Positions 1 through 6,839 of a stretch of DNA of 64,000 nt are shown one piece after another. Origin of the DNA: an uncultured Pseudomonadota bacterium (lineage in GTDB: Bacteria > Pseudomonadota > Gammaproteobacteria > Burkholderiales > SG8-39); contig CAIXPL010000015.1 of assembly GCA_903921325.1 (NCBI GenBank), forward strand, positions 1 to 64,000. Direction: 5' to 3'. The first letter of the stretch is position 1. Every line of letters starts with the position of its first letter. The notes under the pieces are model-generated. The model saw nothing but the letters and a program-made list of their open reading frames with translations, made no database searches and was not told the DNA's origin. Position numbers and translations under genes: made by a program.

Positions 1-56
1 GGCAGGTCGCGGGTGTCATGGATGAGCTCAGCCGCGCCGCAAACAGGGCATTTCAT
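1..56 (-). CDS. mqsA: MqsA-type antitoxin, N-terminal part only (cut by window edge)
   Basis: Only the first 18 residues are inside the window; the gene runs off the left edge. They begin MKCPVCGAAELIHDTRDL. The CPVCG pair is the first half of the structural zinc site of the MqsA (YgiT-type zinc finger) antitoxin. In characterised mqsRA pairs MqsA neutralises the MqsR ribonuclease and, through a C-terminal HTH domain not visible here, represses the operon. The start is 2 bases after the mqsR stop and has a good Shine-Dalgarno (AAGGAG) inside the end of mqsR, so the two genes are translationally coupled in the usual toxin-first order. Identity rests mainly on the neighbour and the zinc motif. 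Confidence 0.85.
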   Translation of the reverse strand, partial: MKCPVCGAAELIHDTRDL

Positions 57-58
57 AG

Positions 59-355
59 TCATAGCTCCTTGAAAGACACGATCAGCACGTCATCAATGAC
101 CGTCAGCTTCAGGTACACGTCGCCCGCCTGCGTGTTTGGACGGTACACGTCCTGCCATACCGTGTGATCGACATGGGTGGTCATGCTCTTGTAGAAATCC
201 GCTGGCGTCAGTGCCATCACCACGTCCAGCATGTCGGAGAAGGCAAAACCCAACTCATTTGCGCCAGTACGCGCTGCGTGCGTGGTGCGCACCTTGCCAG
301 CCTCTACCAAGGCTTTGACGACTGACAGCTTGCAGTGCGGGGTTTGTTTCTCCAT
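59..355 (-). CDS. mqsR: MqsR family mRNA interferase toxin
   Basis: This 98-residue protein closely matches the MqsR family in length and motifs. They include the opening MEKQTPH, the central DFYKSMTTHVDHTVWQDVYR stretch (about residues 53-72) and the C-terminal VYLKLTVIDDVLIVSFKE. MqsR is a ribosome-independent endoribonuclease with a RelE-like fold that cleaves mRNA at GCU/GCA sites; that activity is known for the family and not tested here. The gene lies directly upstream of mqsA on the same strand. An inverted repeat overlaps the likely promoter just upstream, as expected for autorepression by MqsA. The frame is intact, so the toxin is probably functional. Confidence 0.95.
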   Translation of the reverse strand: MEKQTPHCKLSVVKALVEAGKVRTTHAARTGANELGFAFSDMLDVVMALTPADFYKSMTTHVDHTVWQDVYRPNTQAGDVYLKLTVIDDVLIVSFKEL

Positions 356-361
356 AGCTGC

Positions 362-398
362 CTTCTAACCTACTTGGTTTATTTTGGCAAGTGGGTTA
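362..398 (-). promoter_or_regulatory. Candidate mqsRA promoter with overlapping palindromic operator
   Basis: Two 11-base arms, TAACCTACTTG (366-376) and CAAGTGGGTTA (388-398), form an inverted repeat matching at 10 of 11 positions around an 11-base spacer. The outer TAACC/GGTTA halves resemble the AACCT/AGGTT palindromes bound by E. coli MqsA. On the minus strand, TTGCCA (385-390) and TAGAAG (362-367) are 17 bases apart and could be the -35 and -10, which places the operator across the promoter. That promoter would start transcription almost at the mqsR start codon, so the exact -10 is uncertain. Confidence 0.55.
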
Positions 399-452
399 GT
401 GCGGAATTTTCGGCGATTCCGGCTTACCGTACGATTTTTCCGTTTTCTACAG

Positions 453-668
453 CGACCCCCTCAAGAATATGGCCCAAGTAGTCGGGCACACGCAATGCTT
501 TGTTCATACGGGGACCGGCGGCTGCGTCTGGCGGGCTACGAGGTGTACCGTTTCGGTGCGGCCGAGTTCATAGATGTTGATTTCGGGCGGTCAATGATTG
601 GGCCGAAAACGCAGGCAATCCTTGCGGCGTTCTTCGACAGGCTGCTGAGAAAACACCATGTCATCTAA
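453..668 (+). pseudogene. Fragment of a hypothetical nuclease-like protein, C-terminal end
   Basis: The frame encodes PPQEY followed by a poorly matching stretch, then DRRLRLAGYEVYRFG (about 513-557), then a well-formed C-terminus. I recognise the LRLAGYEVYRFG block as typical of C-terminal tails of large hypothetical proteins with a restriction-endonuclease-like fold. No plausible N-terminus exists: reading upstream runs into the mqsRA operator with no start codon or ribosome site. I read it as the remaining 3' end of a deleted gene in a defence patch. It could still be a short real protein starting at the ATG at 495, but the family assignment is from memory and modest. Confidence 0.45.
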
Positions 669-742
669 GCCGATCGCGGCCGTTTTTGGTTGGCCTCCAG
701 GGGCGTGCCATGTCGGACGAGGCAGGCAAGACGGATTTACGC

Positions 743-771
743 TTGACGTACATCGTATGCCGTACTATGTT
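743..771 (+). promoter_or_regulatory. Candidate sigma-70 promoter for the higB remnant and higA
   Basis: TTGACG (743-748) and TATGTT (766-771) are separated by exactly 17 bases, and the -10 ends 8 bases before the higB start codon at 780. Match to consensus is good at -35 and fair at -10. The very short leader would leave little room for a ribosome site, so initiation may be near-leaderless. Confidence 0.45.
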
Positions 772-779
772 GTCCGGCA

Positions 780-1066
780 ATGATCCAAAGTTATCGCGAC
801 AAGCGCACGAAGGAATTTTCCGAAGGCAAGCGCGTCAAGGAGTTCGAGGGCTTTCGCCGCCAGGCGGAAAAACGCCTCGACATTCTCGACGCTGCAACCA
901 GTCTTGCAGACCTTCAGGCGCTGCCATCGAATGCGCTGGAGGCAATGAAAGGCGACCGCAAGGGCCAGTACAGCACCCGCATCAATAGGCAGAGTGGCGG
1001 ATCTGTTTCGAATGGCCTGAGGGGCAGAGCGGACCCTCGAACGTCGAAATCGTGGACTACCACTGA
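780..1066 (+). pseudogene. higB: HigB/RelE-family toxin, frameshifted
   Basis: The N-terminal 70 residues (MIQSYRDKRTKEF through STRINRQ) are those of a HigB-type ribosome-dependent mRNA interferase. After the codon for RQ at 987-992 the expected sequence WRICFEWPEG...EIVDYH continues in a different frame, starting at 995 and ending at a TGA at 1064-1066. Two extra bases (or one missing base) therefore interrupt the gene. In the unshifted frame translation instead runs on, without stop, into the higA frame, giving a 204-codon open frame. The normal length is about 92-94 residues. The toxin is probably inactive unless the shift is a sequencing or assembly error. Confidence 0.85.
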
Positions 1067-1079
1067 AAGGAACTTGACC

Positions 1080-1394
1080 ATGGCCCGCACACCGATCCAC
1101 CCCGGCGAAATTCTCGCCGACGAACTTGAGGAACTCGGCGTCAGCCCGACCGAACTGTCGCGGCAGATCCGTGTCCCCGCGAACCGCATCAGCCAGATAA
1201 TCAACGGCAAGCGCTCGATTACCGGCGATACCGCGCTTCGTTTCGCACACTGGTTCGGCACGAACCCACAGTTCTGGATGAATCTGCAGGCGCTCTACGA
1301 CGTGCGGATAGCCGAGGAAAATGCGGGCACGGAGATCAAGACGCTCCCGACCAGGCCGGAAAAATCCCTGACCGACCCACCGCAACCAGCGTAG
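1080..1394 (+). CDS. higA: HigA-family antitoxin (HTH XRE)
   Basis: This 104-residue protein starts MARTPIHPGEILADELEELG, the signature N-terminus of HigA/VapI antitoxins. An XRE helix-turn-helix (about residues 18-55: SPTELSRQIRVPANRISQI) and the conserved RFWFGTNPQFW-type segment (here RFAHWFGTNPQFWMNLQ) follow. HigA binds HigB and represses the operon. The start ATG has an upstream AAAGGAACTTG ribosome site and lies 13 bases after the original higB stop. Its partner toxin carries a frameshift, so this may be an orphan antitoxin. Because the frameshift joins the two frames, a HigB-HigA fusion could also be produced. Confidence 0.93.
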   Translation: MARTPIHPGEILADELEELGVSPTELSRQIRVPANRISQIINGKRSITGDTALRFAHWFGTNPQFWMNLQALYDVRIAEENAGTEIKTLPTRPEKSLTDPPQPA

Positions 1395-1407
1395 CGCGGG
1401 AATCGTC

Positions 1408-1482
1408 ATGCCGGGAACGAACGAAGCCTTTTCACGCGTCAAGATCGACGCCCAGCTCAAGGACCAGGGCTGGGACGTGTAG
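1408..1482 (+). pseudogene. Type I restriction enzyme R subunit, N-terminal scrap
   Basis: Twenty-four codons read MPGTNEAFSRVKIDAQLKDQ then GWDV and stop at TAG. This is the characteristic start of HsdR-like DEAD/DEAH type I restriction subunits, which are normally around 800-1000 residues. Everything after residue 24 is gone. The frame continues past the TAG into what looks like the tail of a toxin gene, which marks a deletion junction. No hsdM or hsdS is present in the window, so the restriction system has been lost. Confidence 0.7.
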
Positions 1483-1533
1483 AAGCGGTTGAAGGCTGTG
1501 CTTGCCCGTCATGGGTTGAGCGGGAGTCAATGA
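1483..1533 (+). pseudogene. Possible C-terminal tail of a RelE-like toxin
   Basis: The 16 codons KRLKAVLARHGLSGSQ end in a TGA (1531-1533) that overlaps the start codon of the next antitoxin gene as ATGA. This overlap is typical of a toxin followed by its antitoxin, and the basic KRLK tail fits phage Gp49/HigB-like toxins. The rest of the toxin is missing and its tail now abuts the HsdR scrap in the same frame. Assignment rests on position and composition more than on a recognised motif. Confidence 0.35.
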
Positions 1534-1853
1534 TGCGACGCAAAGACACACACAAGGGCACTGACAATGTGCTGATCGACCTTGGGTTCGACGACGCGGA
1601 AGAACTGTCCGCGAAAGCCATCCTTGCCGTCAAGCTCAACGAACTCATCCGGAGCCGGGGGCTCAGTCAGACCGAGGCCGCCGCGATCACCGGCATGACA
1701 CAGCCCAAGGTATCGCAGGTTGGCCGCTACAAACTCCAGAATATTTCGCTTGAACGCATGATGCTGGCGCTGGTGTCGTTCGACCAGCAGGTCGAGATCA
1801 CTGTAAAGCCGGCCCGCCGCGCGCATGCGGCCCGTATCACGGTTACTGCGTGA
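1530..1853 (+). CDS. HTH XRE-family antitoxin (HigA2-like), orphan
   Basis: This 107-residue protein carries a single helix-turn-helix at about residues 37-75 (LNELIRSRGLSQTEAAAITG followed by MTQPKVSQ) and the family block YKLQNISLERMMLALVSFDQ. Such proteins are antitoxins of RelE/Gp49-type toxins and repress their own operon. The N-terminal sequence before the HTH is the usual toxin-binding extension. The start ATG overlaps the upstream TGA, but only a scrap of the toxin remains. In most relatives I recall, the residue before RYKLQN is Arg; here it is Gly. The gene is otherwise full length. Persistence without a toxin could reflect recent decay or regulation in trans. Confidence 0.85.
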   Translation: MMRRKDTHKGTDNVLIDLGFDDAEELSAKAILAVKLNELIRSRGLSQTEAAAITGMTQPKVSQVGRYKLQNISLERMMLALVSFDQQVEITVKPARRAHAARITVTA

Positions 1854-1998
1854 CGCAGATGCTTTTACTCATGACCAGGACATCCCTGCAAACATCTAGC
1901 ATTCGTGCCGCCATTGCGGATATGTTCGAGCCTCATCGCGTACCATCGACCTCAAGCGGCGTGCGCGGAGGCACGCTGGATAAGGAGGGTGACTGGTC

Positions 1999-3084
1999 AT
2001 GAAATTTGCGCATTTTTCCCACGTCTGGTCCAAGCCGGGGATGACCCCGCACCAGCGCTACGAGCAATTGTGGCGGGAACTCGAGGTGGCCGATCAGACC
2101 GCCTTTGACTATGCCTTTTGCGTCGAGCATCACTTTCGACCCGATGAAAGTCTGATGTCCTCGCCATCGCTTTTTTGCGTCGGAGCCGGGGCGCGCACCA
2201 AGCGTTTGCGCATCGGTCCGATGGGCTACATCGTGCCGCTCTACCATCCGCTGCGACTGGCCGAGGAGATCGCAATCGTCGACCAGATGCTCGGTGGCCG
2301 CATGGAGCTCGGCTTGGTGCCAGGTATCACGGCGCCGTATTTCATTCCGTTTGAAGTCGATCACTCCACACGCAAATCACCGACTCTGGAATTCGTTCCC
2401 TATTTGCGTGCCGCCTTTGGCGAGCAGCCGTTCTCCTTCGAAGGCGAGAACCATCGTACGCGCAGTGCAAAGCTCGCCGTGCTGCCCATCCAGCAGCCGC
2501 ACCCCGACATCTGGATGCAGAGCCGCGATCCGGCCACGCTCGAATTTTGCGCAGCCAATGGAATCAATACCGGGTATTTCATTGTCTTTCCACGTAAGGA
2601 AGCCGCCCCACGCTATCGCAAGTACATTGCCGATTGGGAGAAGGCAGGTTGGCCCCGCAAGCCGCGCATCGGCTACTCATTGCCGGTGTACGTTGATGAG
2701 ACGGATGACATTGCCATTGAACGCGCACTGGATCGGGCCAGTCGTGCCTATTCCGGCTTTCTCAAGGAGCCAGAGCCTGGCGAGAGCTTCGAGGATCGTC
2801 TGAAGGCGTTCGCCGATTTATTCATCTCACGCGGCGAGGCCGGTGCTGCCCAGGTGTTCCTGAACATCTTCGATCGTGATTACATTCTGAAGAACGATCT
2901 GGTGTTCATCGGCTCACCGCAGACGGTGGCCGAAAAAATCCATCGTGCGGCGAGCGAGGGCCTGTTCAATACCTTTCTGGGTGAGTTCAATTTTGCTGAT
3001 CTGCCCGAGGAGCACCTGTTGCGTTCAATCCGTCTGTTTGGTGAACAGGTGATCCCCGCGCTACGCGACTTCGAGCCTTTCTAG
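1999..3084 (+). CDS. LLM-class flavin-dependent oxidoreductase (luciferase-like monooxygenase)
   Basis: This 361-residue protein has a bacterial-luciferase-like TIM-barrel pattern: MKFAHFSHVW at the first strand, the EHHF motif (about residues 45-48), and LRIGPMGYIVPLYHPLRLAEEIAIVD covering strands 3-4. The HHF and HPLRLAEE blocks are standard in FMN- or F420-dependent luciferase-like enzymes that oxidise small organic substrates. An excellent ribosome site (AAGGAGG, 11 bases before the ATG) fixes the start. It stands alone, separated from the toxin-antitoxin patch upstream and facing a TTT receptor gene. The substrate cannot be read from the sequence. Confidence 0.85.
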   Translation: MKFAHFSHVWSKPGMTPHQRYEQLWRELEVADQTAFDYAFCVEHHFRPDESLMSSPSLFCVGAGARTKRLRIGPMGYIVPLYHPLRLAEEIAIVDQMLGGRMELGLVPGITAPYFIPFEVDHSTRKSPTLEFVPYLRAAFGEQPFSFEGENHRTRSAKLAVLPIQQPHPDIWMQSRDPATLEFCAANGINTGYFIVFPRKEAAPRYRKYIADWEKAGWPRKPRIGYSLPVYVDETDDIAIERALDRASRAYSGFLKEPEPGESFEDRLKAFADLFISRGEAGAAQVFLNIFDRDYILKNDLVFIGSPQTVAEKIHRAASEGLFNTFLGEFNFADLPEEHLLRSIRLFGEQVIPALRDFEPF

Positions 3085-3156
3085 CGGTCCACGCGCGAAC
3101 GGCAATCCGTTAGACGCATCAGCGGCTCGAATCAGGCAACGGCGTCTGGGCGGTTA

Positions 3157-3274
3157 GTGAGCGTCGCGGACGGACCAGTTCAATCAATTCTGGACGATCA
3201 GCAAGCGTCGTGAACGGCCCCGCTCAATCAATTCTGGACGATCAGCGAGCGTCGTGAACGGCGGCGTTCAATCG
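3157..3274. repeat. 44-bp tandem repeat, 2.7 copies, overlapping the 3' end of a TTT gene
   Basis: Two full 44-base copies (3157-3200 and 3201-3244) share TCAATCAATTCTGGACGATC and differ mainly in the middle. A third partial copy (3245-3274) contains the last codons and stop of the TTT receptor gene on the minus strand. The array looks like tandem duplication of the gene's 3' end into the convergent intergenic space. It contains no obvious hairpin with a T-run. Confidence 0.8.
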
Positions 3275-4332
3275 AGCTTGGTACCCGTGAGCTGCAGCAA
3301 TTTGGCATAGCGTGCGCGGTCCTCGCGCAGGGTGCGGGTGACCAGTTCAGGCGCACCGCCGATGGACACGAAATCGATCCGCGCCAGGTCGGCCTTGAGA
3401 TCAGGCAGGGCGAGGACGGCATTGAACTGCGCATTGATCCGGGCAGTGAGTTGGGCCGGCGTATGGGCTGGCACCAGGAAGGCGGCCCAGGCACCGGCTG
3501 AATAGCCCTCTAGCCCCGCAGTTTCGGCCACTGTCGGAATGTCCGGGAAAGCCTGCGAGCGTCGCGGGCTACCGGTCGCCAGCGCGCGTAATTGTCCCTG
3601 GCTGACCTGCCCGGAGATGCTGCCGATGCCTAGAAACATGAGATCAATATCGCCGCGAATGAGCGCCGGGATGAAATCCCCCCCCTTGAAGGGCACATGG
3701 GTCATCGCGATGTTGGCTCGCTGACGCAGATCTTCCATGGCCAGATGCGCTTCGCTGCCCAGGCCCAATGAGCCGTAATTGAGCGTGCGCCCGGTGCGCG
3801 CGGCGGCCAGAATCTCCGGTAGCGAGCGGTACGGGGATTGTCCGCCAACGATCACGTACAGTGCGGTGCTGAAGGCCATGGTCACGGGATCAAAATCGCG
3901 CTCAGGGTCATAGGGCAGTGCGCTGAACAGACCCGGATTGATCGAGAGCGCCCCAAGGCCTGCATAGACCAGCGTGTAGCCATCGGCACTGGCATGGGCG
4001 GCCGTCTGCATGCCGATGATGGAATTGGCCCCGGGGCGGTTGTCGACCGTAAACGGCTGGCCGGTGGATTGGCTCAGGCGTGTGGTGACCAGGCGTACCA
4101 GATAGTCTGGCGGGGTGCCGCTGCCGTAGGGCACGATCACCCGCACGGGACGCTCGGGCCAGGTCTGGGCCTGGGGGGAAGCGGTCGCGATTGCCAGCCC
4201 GAAGGCACAGACCGCTGTGAGTAACCTCTGCAAGACGTGGTGCCACTGCCGCGGCTGCGGCACGCTGGCCGCACGATCAGACGATAGGCAATCGGGGCCA
4301 GTTCGGACCAGGATAGGGAGGGGCTGTGGCAT
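3268..4332 (-). CDS. TTT (Bug) family periplasmic solute receptor
   Basis: This is a 354-residue extracytoplasmic receptor of the tripartite tricarboxylate transporter family. The pattern RPVRVIVPYGSGTPPDYLVR, then NRPGAN, ADGYTL, NYGSLG and HVPFKGG is diagnostic. Such receptors bind small carboxylates and deliver them to TctA/TctB membrane components, which are absent from this window. The start chosen has a strong AAGGAGG site. The hydrophobic signal segment (LLTAVCAFGLAIATASPQAQ) begins only at about residue 36, so the N-terminus is about 30 residues longer than usual. A later GTG start cannot be excluded. The gene is alone and convergent with the flavin oxidoreductase gene, with the 44-bp repeat at its 3' end. 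Confidence 0.9.
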   Translation of the reverse strand: MPQPLPILVRTGPDCLSSDRAASVPQPRQWHHVLQRLLTAVCAFGLAIATASPQAQTWPERPVRVIVPYGSGTPPDYLVRLVTTRLSQSTGQPFTVDNRPGANSIIGMQTAAHASADGYTLVYAGLGALSINPGLFSALPYDPERDFDPVTMAFSTALYVIVGGQSPYRSLPEILAAARTGRTLNYGSLGLGSEAHLAMEDLRQRANIAMTHVPFKGGDFIPALIRGDIDLMFLGIGSISGQVSQGQLRALATGSPRRSQAFPDIPTVAETAGLEGYSAGAWAAFLVPAHTPAQLTARINAQFNAVLALPDLKADLARIDFVSIGGAPELVTRTLREDRARYAKLLQLTGTKLD

Positions 4333-4478
4333 GGCGGGAGCCTCCTTGTCTCGTTGTTTCAATTCGTATTGGCAGCAATCTACAGCAAGGTTGCGTGGTG
4401 TGTCGCGTGCTGGATTGACTCGCCTGCAGCAGTACCAATTGCGCATAGCGCGCGATGTCAGCCGCGCGATTGGCCCAG

Positions 4479-4516
4479 CCCCCTAGCCCTCGAGCCCCGC
4501 GAGTAGGGCTAGGGGG
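4479..4516. other. Perfect 12-bp inverted repeat (hairpin) between TTT receptor and amtB
   Basis: CCCCCTAGCCCT (4479-4490) and AGGGCTAGGGGG (4505-4516) are perfect complements around a 14-base loop. There is no T-run on either side, so it is not a standard intrinsic terminator. It lies in the 295-base divergent space between the two start codons, about 110 bases before amtB, and could be a protein-binding site. I saw nothing else convincing in that spacer. Confidence 0.6.
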
Positions 4517-4627
4517 CGATCGGGGTACCCATGAGGAGGACGGTATTTTTGACTTCCCCATGGTGCGTTTAGAGACATTGTGTCGTTTATGCACTAAATT
4601 GGCGCATTCAATGCCTAGGGGGTAATC

Positions 4628-5830
4628 ATGAATGCACTACAACAGAGCGGAGATGCTCTGTTTATCTTGTTGGGCGCCGTCATGGTGCTGGCCATGCATG
4701 CGGGCTTTGCATTTCTGGAGTTGGGTACTGTTCGCAGCAAGAACCAAGTCAATGCCCTGGTTAAAATTCTGGTGGATTTCTCGGTCTCGACCATCGTCTA
4801 TTTCGTTCTTGGGTATGCCGTCGCTTACGGAACGACCTTCTTTGTCGGTGCCGAGGAGCTGGCCGCAAAAAATGGCTATGAACTGGTTAAGTTTTTCTTT
4901 CTGTTGACCTTTGCGGCAGCCATTCCCGCCATCATCTCAGGCGGCATTGCTGAGCGCGCCAAGTTCTGGATGCAACTCTTGGCAACGGCTGTCATCGTGG
5001 GCCTTGTTTACCCGTTCTTCGAGGGCATTGCCTGGAATCAGCACTTCGGCGTGCAGGCTTGGTTGCTCGCGAACACCGGCGCCGAGTTTCACGACTTCGC
5101 CGGTAGCGTGGTGGTGCACGCAGTGGGTGGCTGGATTGCGTTAGGAGCGGTGATTTTGCTGGGGGCACGCAGCAACCGCTACCGCAAGGACGGCACCATT
5201 TCGGCGCACCCGCCCTCGAGCATTCCCTTTCTTGCGTTGGGCGCATGGATTCTGACGGTCGGCTGGTTTGGCTTCAATGTGATGAGCGCACAAACACTCG
5301 ACAAAATCTCGGGGTTGGTCGCGGTGAACTCGCTGATGGCGATGGCCGGCGGGACATTGGTGGCGCTATTGCTGGGTAAGAACGACCCGGGTTTCGTGCA
5401 TAACGGTCCGCTGGCGGGTCTTGTCGCGGTGTGTGCTGGTTCTGACCTGATGCATCCGCTGGGTTCATTTGTAGTTGGTGGTGTCGCCAGCGCCATCTTC
5501 GTAGTGATGTTTACGCTCACACAGAACAAATGGAAGATTGACGACGTTCTGGGTGTATGGCCGTTGCATGGCCTGTGCGGCACCTGGGGGGGTATCGCCG
5601 CGGCGATTTTTGGCAGCAAAGCACTGGGTGGTCTTGGCGGGGTCAGTATTGCCGCGCAATTGATCGGCACCGGACTGGGAGTGCTGTGGGCGCTGGCAAG
5701 TGGCTTTGTGGTTTACGGCGTGCTCAAGGTCTGCTTTGGTATACGTCTGAGCCAGGAAGACGAATACGACGGTGCCGACCTGTCGATCCATCACATCAGC
5801 GCCACGCCGGATCGCGAAACCAACTGGTGA
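4628..5830 (+). CDS. amtB: Ammonium transporter AmtB
   Basis: This 400-residue membrane protein has the Amt/Rh pattern of about 11 transmembrane helices with no cleaved signal peptide. The twin pore histidines are present: H164 in DFAGSVVVHAVGGW and H314 in GVWPLHGLCGTWGG. Other family blocks are GFAFLELG near the N-terminus and ISGGIAERAKF in the middle. It conducts ammonium into the cell at low external nitrogen. The usual partner glnK is not adjacent. The ribosome site is AGGGGG before the ATG. The C-terminal tail (LSQEDEYDGADLSIHHISAT) is the segment that in relatives contacts the PII protein. Confidence 0.97.
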   Translation: MNALQQSGDALFILLGAVMVLAMHAGFAFLELGTVRSKNQVNALVKILVDFSVSTIVYFVLGYAVAYGTTFFVGAEELAAKNGYELVKFFFLLTFAAAIPAIISGGIAERAKFWMQLLATAVIVGLVYPFFEGIAWNQHFGVQAWLLANTGAEFHDFAGSVVVHAVGGWIALGAVILLGARSNRYRKDGTISAHPPSSIPFLALGAWILTVGWFGFNVMSAQTLDKISGLVAVNSLMAMAGGTLVALLLGKNDPGFVHNGPLAGLVAVCAGSDLMHPLGSFVVGGVASAIFVVMFTLTQNKWKIDDVLGVWPLHGLCGTWGGIAAAIFGSKALGGLGGVSIAAQLIGTGLGVLWALASGFVVYGVLKVCFGIRLSQEDEYDGADLSIHHISATPDRETNW

Positions 5831-5841
5831 ACTGAAGGGGC

Positions 5842-5871
5842 ACGCCGGCAGCACACAGACGCGGCCGGCGT
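5842..5871 (+). terminator. Possible amtB transcription terminator (hairpin, weak T tract)
   Basis: ACGCCGGC (5842-5849) pairs perfectly with GCCGGCGT (5864-5871) across a 14-base loop, 11 bases after the amtB stop. The following CGAAATTTG gives only a very weak U tract, so termination is plausible but not certain. Confidence 0.35.
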
Positions 5872-5933
5872 CGAAATTTGACGCCATAAGCTGGGCTATG
5901 ATCACACGCACCGAGTCGCCCTGAGAGCAGGCC

Positions 5934-6839
5934 ATGCATGAGGAGAATCTGACATTTCTGTCCGGGCCGTTGCGGCTGGCCGGCACGCTGCATCATCCAG
6001 CATCAGGGGGCGATGCCGAGGGCGAGTCTGCCGGCCAGACAGGGGTGCGACGACGCGCCGCGATCATCGTACTGCAAGGCTTTGGCGGCAATCGCAACAC
6101 CAATGTGATTGTCGAGACCGCGCGGCTGTTTGCGCGCCTGGGCTATTTTGCGCTGCGCTTTGATATGCGTGGCTGCGGTGAGAGTGAGGGCGAGCGCGGC
6201 CGGGTGCTTTGTCTGGAGCAAGTCGAGGATGCGCGTGCCGCACTCACTTGTTTGCAGCAGCACCCACTGATTGATCCGGACCGTATTGCGGTGATGGGGC
6301 ACAGTTTTGGGGCTGCGGTGGCGATCTACAGTGCGGGCAGCGATCCGCGCTTTGCCGCCTGCATTTCATCGGGGGGCTGGGGCGATGGCGAGAAAAAATT
6401 TCGCCGTCAGCATGCCGCACCCGACGCCTGGGCCAGGTTCAGTGACATGCTCGCCACCGGGCGCAAGCGACTGGCCCGTGGTGAGTCGATGCATGTGCCA
6501 CGCTTTGATATCGTGCCGATGCCAGAGCATCTGCGCGCCAATATCGCCCCCGGTTCGATCATGGCGTTTCCGTTCGAGGTGGTCGAGAGCATGTTCCAGT
6601 TTCGTGCCAACGAAGTGGTCGGCCGTATTGCGCCGCGCCCCTTGCTGTTGATGCACTCGGCGGTCGATTCAGTGACCCCCACCGAGCAGTCCATCGATCT
6701 GTTTGCACATGCCGGACAACCGACCGACCTGTATCTGTTCTCCGCGGTCGATCACTATATGTTTGCCGAGGGCAACACGGTGGTCTTCGAGGTGTTGAGC
6801 GCCTGGCTGGCAAAGAATTTTCCGGTGCTGCCAGCATGA
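5934..6839 (+). CDS. Alpha/beta hydrolase
   Basis: This 301-residue cytoplasmic hydrolase has the alpha/beta-fold elements in order: an oxyanion region VLQGFGGNRN, LRFDMRGCGESEG, the nucleophile elbow GHSFGA (about residue 125), the acid residue in MHSAVDSVTPTEQS and the catalytic histidine in SAVDHYMF. The set is complete, so it should be an active esterase or related hydrolase. Substrate is unknown. The stop codon overlaps the start of the TTT receptor gene (ATGA), so the two are probably co-translated, which suggests hydrolysis of, or to, the receptor's carboxylate ligand. That link is inference. Confidence 0.88.
   Translation: MHEENLTFLSGPLRLAGTLHHPASGGDAEGESAGQTGVRRRAAIIVLQGFGGNRNTNVIVETARLFARLGYFALRFDMRGCGESEGERGRVLCLEQVEDARAALTCLQQHPLIDPDRIAVMGHSFGAAVAIYSAGSDPRFAACISSGGWGDGEKKFRRQHAAPDAWARFSDMLATGRKRLARGESMHVPRFDIVPMPEHLRANIAPGSIMAFPFEVVESMFQFRANEVVGRIAPRPLLLMHSAVDSVTPTEQSIDLFAHAGQPTDLYLFSAVDHYMFAEGNTVVFEVLSAWLAKNFPVLPA

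Noticed and set aside
765-1460. 231-codon open frame on the minus strand over higBA
   Set aside because: No family resemblance; it is antisense to higB and higA, which are clearly recognised.
1854-1998. Promoter or small RNA before the flavin oxidoreductase
   Set aside because: No convincing -35/-10 pair or hairpin with T-run was visible by eye.
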